This document shows positions 46,401 to 58,400 of a stretch of 64,000 bases of DNA, piece after piece. Within the stretch, counting starts at the first letter, position 1; every line of letters begins with the position of its first letter. The position numbers were made by a program, and so were the translations under genes. Source of the DNA: Euleptes europaea. Lineage: Eukaryota > Chordata > Lepidosauria > Squamata > Sphaerodactylidae. Location: positions 12,482,501 through 12,546,500 of the forward strand of contig NC_079321.1 of the NCBI RefSeq assembly GCF_029931775.1, read 5' to 3'. The notes beneath the pieces are model-generated. The model was given only the letters and a program-made list of their open reading frames with translations. It was not told the DNA's origin and did not search any database.

Positions 46401-49400
46401 CTCTTGGGAAGAGTAAGACCAGCACGTGTAGGATTCTTCATGATGTCCAGGAGGATGAAAATGGCCAGTGCCTGTCAGCACCCTGCTACACATTCGGAGA
46501 TCAAGATTATGTAACTGAGTACAGCCACAGAAGCCCCGACGCAGATCCATGTCTGCTGATGCTGCACCAACGGCCAGTGATGAGGTTACATGTACTTTAC
46601 ACTGGGTAGAGTTTAGCTTTCTGTCTCTTGGGCCTTTGAATCTTCTCCCTCTAGGACAAAGGTCTGCAACCTGTGGCTCAGTGTGGAATCAAATGTGGCT
46701 GTTTTAAAAACAAAACAAAATATTTAAGCTGAGGTTATATTGGAGGGGGAAGGTGGATACTAGAATAACCAGTAAATGACGGGAATGGCAGGCAAGGACT
46801 GGGGGTGGGAGAGACTAAGGGCTTCTTAGAGATCCTTTACAGAAAGCGAAAGGCAAGAGGTGGACATTTGCTAGCAATCCAGGTGCAAATCATGTGCAGA
46901 TTTATGCCAATGCACTAGAACAACTGTGCTTCTGGGTTTGTTACTTATTATGAGAACTTCCTAATAAAAGGCTGGTAACAGCCACTGAATAGAAGCTTTA
47001 TGGATTATTAATCAACTCGTCGCACATCACACACATGAGGTGGCCATACACTGACTTGGACCTTTGGACCACCAAGGATAGGACTATTTACTCAGCCTGG
47101 CAGGAGCTCTCCAGGGTCTGCAGTAGAGGTTTTTCACATCACCTGATCCTTTTAGCTAAAGGTGCTGGGAACTGGGGCATTCTGTCTGCCAAACAGATGC
47201 TCCACCACTGAACTGCTACCACTAATGTCAATTACCAGTAAGGTTAAATGTTATGATTTCAGTTGTGCAGGTGGGCTCTCTCTCATACTGGCTCTTTGTT
47301 GAACTCTCGCTCTGAATGTTGAAATAGTTCGGTTCTTTGATTCTGAAAAGCTGCCGACCCCTGCTTTAGGGACTGTCCTGAAATTAGTTCAGGCATCCAC
47401 TAGAGGGGCTCAGAGAGCTTCCACAGTCAGCTACGGAAGGCTGTTAAGACAGTTCAGCAGCACTTGGGCTATTTTTGCTGGCCGATGGGACTGCACATTC
47501 ATTTCAAACCACCTGACCAAAGGGTCAGGAAAGGGAATAAGGTGGCGAATACTCCAGGGCATCCTTCAGGAAGATGTGCTGAGACTTCCACTGCCTGAGT
47601 CTTCAGCCTGGGAATCGTCTGGCTGTTTTTATCCCACCTGCAAGGTTATTGCTGGGAGGGTGGCGGGGAATCATTGGAATGGAACTGATTGTAGAAGTGT
47701 TCAAGGAACAATAAGTCATGCCCTGGCCACTCCTCTTCCCTCCTGTCAAAAGGCACTGTAGAGGCTTCCTGATCATCTGAATGCCACTTGGCAGTCGATT
47801 CTGATGCGGACTCTACATGATCCCATTTACGGTTCCTTCCAGCGTGCCCGGATTTAAAAGGATTGTGGCTTCTCCTCTGCAGCCATCAGAAGGTGCCTCT
47901 CTACCTTGTGTGTCCTTCCTCCAAAACATCTGGATGGCTCACCTTGGGCCAGTTATAAACACACGGCCTAGCCTCCCTCACAAAGTTGTTGTGAGGATAA
48001 GATGGAGAAGGGGGGACCGTTGCAAGCTACTTTGGGGTCCTACTGGTATATAAATGAAATAAATACATTTGGGCTGGCTGGCGGGAACTCAAAAGAAGAA
48101 ATGAAGAAGGCTCTTGAGTGTTTTCCTGTTTTCATCCCTCCACTTTTTACAACGGGCCTCCTGTCTTTGTTGACTCACCCTTCCATCCTGGAGAGGGCAA
48201 TGGCAAACCACCCCATAAAACAGTCTGCCTAGTAAACATCGGGATGTGACGTCTTAACACACACAGATCAATCAATGGCTACTTGTCATGATAACTAAAG
48301 GGAACTTTAGGGACTAGAGGCCTCTGAATAAACAGTGCTAGGAAGCAACATCAGGAGTGGTCTTGACCTCTTACATCCTGTTTTTAATCCTTCATGGCAA
48401 CTGGCTGGCCACTGTGTGAAATAGGATGCTCGACAAGGTGGACCTCTGGCCAGCCTGATCCAGCAGGGTACGTCTTCTGTTCTTGTGTAGCATTACACTC
48501 TATATGGTCATACTAGTTTGGATGTATTAATACATGAAGCTGCCCTGTATCAAGTCAGGCCATTGGTTTATCAAGCATTGCCTACTTTGAATGGCAGCAA
48601 CTCTTCACATCATTTTCCACCTGATCCTTTTAACTGGAGATACTGGGGATAGAATTTGGGATCTTCTGTATAAATCACTCAGTCATGGCCTCATCCACTT
48701 TTTGAAATTCACTTTTCCCTCCAACTAGAATATACATGACTGAAAGTTATCAAGTCCTCACTATCAAACCCGTTTTACAAACAAAGAAAAGTAGTTACAT
48801 CATCTGGCAGAACACTGAACAAATCGCAATAAACTACACTGGTTAATCAACAATCTAGGATCAGACATATGACCAAACTGTCTATAAGCAAGCCTGAAGA
48901 GAAATGTCTCACCTAGCTATCTTATCACTACATGACATCGTAAGCAATCTCTCTCCCTGCAATACTCCATCCCATGTCTGGATTGTAGTTGTGGATCGGA
49001 CAGGAATCGTTCCTTCCCCAGATTCGATTTTCGTCCGTAGCTGTCCTCTTGCTTTCCGGTTTGGATGTCTGTCTCCCTGATCTAAGTGACAAAAAGGCCA
49101 CAGATACTGATCACAAAAAAAGTACACATTTTTGTGCAGGTCTGTGAAGATCAAAGCTTCTTAAACTGTGGGTTGACCCCATATGGGGTCGCATAACTGA
49201 ACGTGGGGATAGCGAAAAATTTGGCAACAGTAAAAGGTTTCTAAATTTCTTTATGATTTATTATCAGTAAATGTTTGATTTGTATACCTATTTTATATAC
49301 CTATATACCCGGGGTCACGTAAATATTTATTGGGCGAAATGGGGTCGCGAGTGCAAAAAGTTTAAGAAGCCCTGCTCTAGATAACAAAGCTCAGGATCAT

Positions 49401-52400
49401 TTTTATGCTGCATTTGAGATAAAGAATGTACAGAAGAGCATTTAATCTTGAGCAACATGTAGGATAGACAGGGCAATTAGGACAAACAGCGATGAGCGTT
49501 AAGGTTCAGCAAGGATTTGGTTTATATAAATCTACAACCAAGACTTGCTTATTGAGGAACACTTCCTTAGTAAGGACTTCCCTTACTAAGTGGTCCTTCC
49601 CTACTAAGGACCACTGAGGACATGCCAAAATTGACGCATGGGAGGAACTTTAATTCCTGCACGAATCTCTTACACAAATTGTAGTGTTGCAATTCAAACT
49701 GCTGTATCTGCACACATGTAGGATTGTCACACCGCATGGATGCAACACCACCACTCCTACACAAAGAACCTTCAGTATAAGAATTTTGGAATGTATGGAA
49801 CGGTTCAGCGCTATCAGCTCTTCAATCTGCCCATCGTGGGCTTCATCACCCATTCTACGAGACAACTAACTTAGAAGAAATATGGTACGGTACATTTCCT
49901 TACATTTTCTTATATCATGGTTATTTAGGGAAGCTGGCTGAAGCAGGTCACTAGGAATGCAGCATCACATTTTTCTAAATGAATAAATAAATTTGTGAAG
50001 AACAATTTTAATCCCGAATAACTCCCTTAGTAAGAAAAACGATCATACCTTCTTGTGCTGCCTCGTGGGGTGAGAAAATTCGAGCATCACCACAAGGAGA
50101 GGTGCTGATATAGAGATGAAACTGCACATTTTCTTTCAGCTTAAATCCACCTCGTTCTGACGGGATAAAAATAGATTTCTGTTGATCTTCCTTACTGCTG
50201 AAGAAAACAGACAATGTGTTATTCAGAACGGCTTTTTAAAAAAGGAAAATGCACAAGGAAGTTCAGCATAAGTACATATTAAATGTTACTGCATATGTAG
50301 CAGCCAATTAATTAAAAATCTTAAAATGGTAAGAGAACCTTACTTTCCTCTATATCCCTCTCTCCAAACTTGTTAATCTTTTCTTCCTCCTGGCAATTCC
50401 CATATTGTCACTTTTCTTTGCTTCCTTCTCTCTCCCTCCCCACCCAAACTACCTTTTATCTGCTCTCTTATCTTCAGTGTTATTATTTAATTTCTCCACA
50501 ATGGGGACCCAAAGCAGCTTACACCATTCCTCTATTTTATCGTCACAAAACCCATGTGAGGTAAATTAGGCTTAGAATGTGTAACTGGCCCAAGTTCACC
50601 CAGTGAGCTTTCATGGCTGAGTGGGGATTTGAATTTGGGTCTCCCAGGCCCTGGTCTGAAACACTAACCACTACACCACACCACACTGGCTTTTGTGGAA
50701 CAGCATCTGTTTGGCAGACAGAATGTCCCAGTTCCCAGTACCTTTAGCTAAAAGGTAAACAGTTGCAAACAGCAGGGCCTGGATAAGTCATGCAAGTCAT
50801 CGGGCCTGGCTCTGATGAGTCCTCCTTCAAAGGTCAAAACAGCCCTGGAAAGGGTCCTGCCTCTTCCTTTTACTCTTGCCTTTTACTGACAGAAACCAAG
50901 GCTGAGGAGTGGCAGTTCTGTTGTGGTTCACTAGCAACAGTTCCTGAGAGCATTAGCTTCTTACAGCTGCAGATGCTGCTTCTATCATTGGGGGGGGGGA
51001 TTAACCCCCTGATGTATTTTTTTTCCTCTAGAAGGTATCTTGCCTGTCTATGGCTCCAATCCATATTTACCTATCCCTCTAGAAGTGTGCACCTTTTCTT
51101 TTCTTTTTTTGGTAGTTTTCGGGTTCAAGTTTATTAAACCTGAAAATTTAATAAACTTGAACCTGAAAAATGCCTTAAAATCAGCAAGGGGGTGTCGTTC
51201 CTAGCTCCTCTGCCTGCCGGCTCTGACTACCCAGGGCCAGTAGGAAACGGGGCTCGTAGGAACATTCCCACCTCCCTCTTCAAGCGGCTTGCCGGATCGT
51301 GGAGGCCCAACCCAGCATGCAGTTTGGAGAGGAGTCCGGAAAAGACAGCAGCATGGATCTGTCAGCAAACAGGTAAGTAAGGGGAGAGGGAAGGGGGAGG
51401 GAAGGGGAGAAATGGCAGGGGAGGGAGGGAGGCAGGGAAGGGGAATGACAGCATGGGAAAAGTGGCCTGAATAATGCAGAATAAATTCAGCATTATTCGT
51501 GTCCACTTTTTCGCCATTTTTTGCTGCCATTTTTCCGGTTAACCCCCCCCCCCCAATTTAGGATATCGTTAAACACAGATTTGGACACGTTGCGAATTAG
51601 ATATATTGATGAAGATACTACAAACTCAAAAAGTAACAGTACAAGTAGATCCAAAGGTGCTGAGACAGCCACCAGAAACCTTACAAAGCCCTTTGCAAAG
51701 TTCAGATGCTTTGTGTCAAAGGCCTGGAAACAACTATTGTTCCTCTGCCTGTGCAGATGCTGGGTCCAAATGCTGGCATCTCATCCCTATTAGCTGCTGC
51801 ATTTGAACAGTAACTCACAGGATCAGATTATTAGGCTCTGAGCCCAAGCAAAATGCAATTGAGGGACCTGGCTTCAATGTAAATGCACTGAAGATTGAGG
51901 TGCTAGGGAGCTGGGCTTGCAGCTTACCTCAAAAGCAGTTCAAGTTGCATATAGAGAAATTTAAGCAGGCATCTGCGAGCTATAATTTCTGCATGGCAAT
52001 CATTCAACGCAAGACCACGATCACTCATATATTCGCCATTAATACATTTTGTTCCTGTAGAAACACTTATAACCTGAGCATCTTTCACATCGGTACCTGA
52101 AAAACAAATGTCAGAGTGGTAAAAAAATAAAATAAAGATAATCCCAGAAGACATATTTCCTGAAATGCATCTTCTGTTGCCTGTACTAATCTGCTTTGAA
52201 CAGGAGGCTTGGGTGATACTGCCTAAGTACAAAAGAGTGAACTGTTAGATGACCTTCAGCTATGTATACCTGCAATGGAAAAGAAGTCACAATAAGTTCT
52301 GGTCACACCGTTTAGTTGACTTCTACACCCACGTGAATATTACAATATTCAGAAATTAAATTTATTCTTGAAACCCAAAACTATACTTAAGCAGTGAACT

Positions 52401-55400
52401 TGCATGGCCACATGCTACACCCACATTTCCTTCTTAAAAAATGAAATGTAAGTGGCATGGATGCAGTGGTAATCATCTACTGATGGAAAGGAGTCCCATC
52501 AGTGGACTGGGACTTCTTTGCCCTCCCAGCCCAAAATGCTCACCAGAATACCACTTCTAGGAGTCAGGGAACCCCCAAAAGTGAAATGAAAGACAACTGA
52601 GTATCTAAAGCAAGAGGTAGAAATCAGCAAAAATATGAAGTTTCATTATGATAGCACACTTTTTCAGATAAGTAAGTGAAGGAAAATAGTTACTGGAATA
52701 TTTTATGGGGAAGGGGGGAGTAGTCAAGGCCTGGTGTAAATTATACCACTTGTCTTTCAAGTGTAAATCTCAATGAAAGAGGAAAAGGGAGGAGTTTTTG
52801 TAGAAAGCCAGATGTGAGTCCTGTCATAAACCAATTCCAATTCATTACGGTCATTTGACCAGTATTATCATAAACCAACAAAATTAGTAGTTACACATGC
52901 TAGATGGTGAGGGAGGACAGATATTCAAACAGATAAACAGATAGTTTAAGTGAAAGTTAACTGATATTAGCACAAGGTTATAGGCTGATAAAGCATGTTC
53001 AAAACAGCCAATTCAATGTCTACAAAGTGGGTCCTGTAGAGCTATTAGACACTTTAGTGAGTCATGAAATCCAAGTCTCTGCTTAAGCGAGGATGACATG
53101 TAGTGTTTAATTTTTCGATGAATTCAAATTTAGTACTTTCATGCTGTACAGTACCTTTGAGGTTTTGTTTGTTTGTGTAGAACAGTAACCTCTAGGTCTG
53201 TAATTATATGACCATGGAAATTAAAATGTTTCCTCGCTGATTTCAGAGTGTTCTTGATTCTCCCACACAAAAAGACAGACATGTTTATCCAGTGTAGACA
53301 ACAGAAGGGCATCGTTGGCACATGACGGCATACATTAAAATGGGATGATGCCCAAGTGGATGGGCCCTGGAGTTCCCGTCTAAGGGATCAAAAAAATGCA
53401 ACTGTAACACAATGCTTGAATGTAAGCTATGGATTGCTTTATATGTTCTGGAAGATATCTGGAAACATGCAGATATGTTGGTGGTCAGTGAGTATTCCAT
53501 ATAAGGTAGTGCTTATGGGTCCCTTGCATAGTTTCACAGCGGTGTCCAGGAAATACACTTGCTGTGTGGATTGGTTCACGGTGAGGTTGATGTTGGCATG
53601 AAAATTGTTGAAGGCCCAATGGACTCTCTCAAGAGATTCCCTCCCATGTGCCCAGGTGACGAAAACGTCATTGATAAACGTTAAGTACAGGAGAAGAGAC
53701 AATGGGCAGGAGCTGAGGAAGCATCGCTCAAAGCCAGCCTTGAAAATGTTTGCATGCTGTGGTGTCGTGTGGGTGCCCATAGATGTGATTAATCCATCTC
53801 CCACAGCTGTCAAACAGAATCAGATGCTTACTAATTTCAAATACGTGATTAGGCAGACCCGTTCATTAAGACAGTTTTGCCTCAGTTGTGTCTAAACTTA
53901 TAGTGGGGGAGGGTTGTCAGGTTTTTAAAGCAAAAGGGGTCAAAGCTAAGGGCTAGTGAATCCACCCATTGCCTATTGTTCATCTCTCTCTGATCTGTCT
54001 CCCAGTCGCTTTTCCCTTCGATCAAACTCCGATACAAGAAGTGATCTTGGCTGAGGGAAAAAACCCAAGGGAGAGGTAAGTACTGGCAATGGGGAAGGTT
54101 TGGCTTATAGCATGTGGAATAAGATTAAGATCATTTTGCCATATCAGTCACATATCAGGTTGCCTAACTAAAAATAATGGCATAACTGAAGGTGAAGGGC
54201 TACAGCAAACTGGGCCTCTATGAATGATTCATCAACGGTATGCTTGTCAAAGAACAGCTCTGGCGGTCTATTTTCAGGGGATGAAATTTTCAGTTAGCAA
54301 TCGTGTTGTGAATATGCAGAACTCCAGTTAATCAGCACACATGACTATGTGTAACATAAGGCCTTCTGGCAGGGCACCTTCTGGAATAAATGTTCTCCAA
54401 GGGAGGAGGTTCATTTATCAGACTGTGCGGAAACAGGTATGGAAAACAGACTGCATCCCTGAAACAGATGTTCTCTGAGTGGTTATTTCTGCACTCATGC
54501 CTAGGGTGCCTCGCAGCTGTACAGAATATCCTCTGAACCTCCAGAAGGAATCTTTCTGGCATTGGCCCCATCTTTCTTAAGAAGAGGGACATTTAATGTG
54601 CATGCCTCAAATGGGCAGAACTGTTTGTTTGTGATGAGCAGGATGAGTTTGTGGTTCAGGTGAAATATCAAGGTAGCCTTAGGAAGGAAGGCAACATGTG
54701 GGTGGAAAACAACCTCTTCTCAGTGAAAATGGAGATATGCAAGATTAGAACAGACAGTGCAAAGTTCACTACTCTTCGTGCCAAAGTTATGGCTTTAAGT
54801 AACACCACCTTGGAGGATAACAGGCAGAGGTCGCATGTTGCCATCGGTTCAAAGGGGTAGTCCATAAGCTGTGAAAAGACTAGGGGCAAACTGCACAATG
54901 GTGTGGGTGGGACCTCATTATACCTTTAAAGAACAGTTTTATCAGATGCTGAAAGTGACTGACCCCTTCATTTCGGTTTGAAATGCTGATAAGGCTGCTA
55001 GATGAACTTCGAATGAGGAGAAACTGAATCCTTGAGGATGTAAATAGAATAAGCATTCAAGAACTAGGGGTCCCAGCAACGTGACTCAGCAGGAACATTT
55101 GCACTCAGAGACCAGCAGTGCTGTGCAGATGGCCTTCTAGCATTTCAAAGAACCTCCTGGGAGCAGTCAGGCCAACCACAGGGGCATCATATGTTGTGCT
55201 GTCAGTTTCAGTGTGAGGATCTCTTGAGTGTAACATCACGACATGTTCCTGGGATAAGAGAGCTTTGGTCTGGGAAAAGTAAAAGCTTCACTGACTAGGT
55301 GTAGTACTTCTGCAAACCCATGGTTGACTTGGCTAGCATGGAGTGAGCAGGATGCAAAATGCATGGTCCTGAACAATTTTTGTTGAGTATTCAAGATCTG

Positions 55401-58400
55401 AGGGATATAGGCTTGTACATCTTCAGGGAGAGATGGCTTTTCCCTACCCTGGTGTAACAGTAGCACCATTTGGAATTGATTATGAGGTGACAGTACCTCA
55501 CATTTTGAATGCTCCCCTCCCCCCTTCATGCTCACCTAGCACTTATCTTACTGTCTTTTACATGCTAGGTCAAAACAATTCCTTTTAACCCAGGCTTTTA
55601 ACTAGAGGGTTTTATCTTTGTTTACTGTTTTATGGTCTGCCTGTAGCCTGAGGACTGGTTTGTGGAGATTTTTAGGCTGCTCAATGGTTGTTTTATGCTG
55701 ATTTTTTATGCCAATGACTTATTTTTAATATGGTGCATTTTACGGTATTGATGTTATTTGTGAGTTAATTTTTTCACACTTTTCCCAATGGAAAAGCTGG
55801 AGGGGGGAGAACCTCCTACAAAATATTTTTGTTTGGAATAAGAGGAATGCTTAAGACAATGTCTCACTCATTCAGAATGTATAGTATGAAGAGTTTTATG
55901 TAAGACAATGAGAATTCCTATGCACACTGTAGACATATAAATTATGCATTGAATCCCATTGAAATGTTCTGTTAATAGAAGGAGGGGATTTTCACAGTTT
56001 CCCCCTTCATGCTGTTCTCGCGGGTCCCCCATCTCCCAGGAACAACATTTGAGGAATCATTCTGGGCTGGAGAAGGGAGGAGAAGTCCCATTCCATGGAG
56101 GGAAATCCCTTTGGTTAGGACAGATTTACCACTGGATCTGAGCCCATATGTTAAAGCATATACTTACTGTTTAAATATGACTAAGTAAACTCTTGGCAGG
56201 CATGGATTTAGGAGTTACATAGGCTGTAGCCAATTTTTTTTGCTGACCTAATTAAATTTAAAGGGCCTCAAGCACAGTAACTGATTGGTTATTTGAAATA
56301 CTTATTATTTTTTTGTTTCATCTAGCGTGACATTGCTCAAGTCCTGTAGGTTAAATGAGCAGTATCATTAAAGAAAGAAATACGACTAACTTTGTCCACA
56401 GTTAATATTCTATAAGTGTACATAATTCACTAGTGAGTTGCTCAATGTTATAAAGTTTAATATCCAAATATGCTAAGAGTCCCATGATGACGGTATAAGA
56501 CTTTGTTTCAACACACTTTCTTTTGCTTACTACAAAATTTGTGCATTCAATTTTCAGCTTTTGTCTACTTTTCATATAGCAGAAGCAAAGATACATGTGC
56601 TAAGACAGCACTGGGTACAGCAGTTGACGCTCTCTCATGTTGGTTATATTTGTACTTTTAAATTGCATAAATATGACAAATACCATTTTATATATGATGA
56701 ATTTTATGTTTCTAATGAAGTAGAATAAGTTCAGGCTTAGAAAGAACAGCATATATTTTAGCTTTTCCCAACCCCCGCCTCCAAATACCCCAAGAAAACA
56801 AAGATTTTTTTCTCCAGGGCTTCAACATTTCTGAAAATTTGACATTTCTAGTTTGAATACAGAAAGCTGTTTCGATATTTAAACTTAATTAAAATGTGTG
56901 TGAACAGGCTATGCAGGCAAATAACTCTTTCATTAAAAACAATATCAATTATTTGCATATTTATTTTTCCCAGTGATGATATATACTAAAGATTATTTAG
57001 CTATTCAGAATTTGTATTTTGATATTAGAAAATTTGAGAAGTTGCTGGCAGAAGACACCAGGCATACCTTCTTGTCTAAGCATTAATACCTTGCTGGAAC
57101 ACTAGTGTAAATCAAAGGAAAAAAATTAGGTTAAATGGAGGAAAAATCTTTGTTAATGTGATCAAGAATAAGGTGTGAGAAATTGCCTATTTACAAGGAC
57201 CTTCCTCTTTGGTTTGTCTCTTACGTAAAGAGGACATAATGAAAATACCATACCAGTGGCATTTATCTCCTTGGAGTTTAGTCAAAATATATAACATAGT
57301 TGATAGTGTATGCTGGCACTGTACAATCCCCATGTGAGAGGGACAGCAGATTCTGGAAACTGGGGGCTACTCTTCTGGAAAAGGGTCGGAAACAGGAGTA
57401 CTGCCAGACTACTCAAGGATTCCCAAAGGACTTCAGACTATTATTTTATACTTTCTAACAGCAGACAGACAGTTGCTTGCCAGATTTTGGAAGCAAAATA
57501 CTCTTCCTAAGGAATCAGATTGGTTCAAAGTTAACCAGGTATGTATTTTGACCTGACTCACAGCTTTACAAAAAAAAAAAAAAAAAACCCTCCAAGATAC
57601 AGAGCTGACAAATTATGGCACTTGGTCATGAATCGGATTGAATCTGACCCAGCAAGATGTAAAGATGTGCAATGTTTCAGAGATCATAAGGTCAATCTGG
57701 GTATGGCACTTGAAAAGGCAAACTCCACACTGGGGATCAGCAAGAAAGGAACTGAAAATAAAAACAGCCAATACTGTAATGTCCCTGTACAGTTCTATGG
57801 GGCAGTCTCATTTGGAGTATTAAGTACAGTTCTGGTTGCCACATCTCAAAAATGACCTTACAGAGCTAGAAGAAAGTACAGAAGAGGGCAGCTGAGATGA
57901 TAAAGGGATTGTGGCACCTTTTCTATGATGAAAGGTTAAACAATGTGGGACTTTTCCGTTTCCAAAAAGATATGTCTATAAGGGTGTGTGTGACATGATA
58001 GAAGCTTATAAAATTACACAGGAGGAAGAGTGGATAGAACTTCTTCTTACTCTCTCTCATAATACTAGGACTCTGTGTTGCCCAAAGAAATTGATGGTCA
58101 ACAGGTACAGAACGGACAAAAGAAAATACTTCTTTATTCAGTGAGCAATTAAATGGTGGAGTTCACTGCCAGTGGATGTAGTGAAGGCCACAAGCATAAA
58201 GGTAAAGGTAGTCCCCTGTGCAAGCACCGGGTCATTACTGACCCATGGGGTGACGTCACATCCTGACATTTACTAGGCAGACTATGTTTGCCATTGCCTT
58301 GCCCAGTCATCTACAATTTTACCCCCAGCAAGCTGGGTACTCATTTTACTGACCTCGGAAGGATGGAAGGCCGAGTCCACCTTGAGCCAGCTACCTGAAG

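Noticed and set aside
51192-51372. Possible plus-strand exon ending at a strong donor-like CAG|GTAAGT
   Set aside because: It is antisense to ADARB1, has no acceptor or homology support, and adjoins purine-rich simple sequence.
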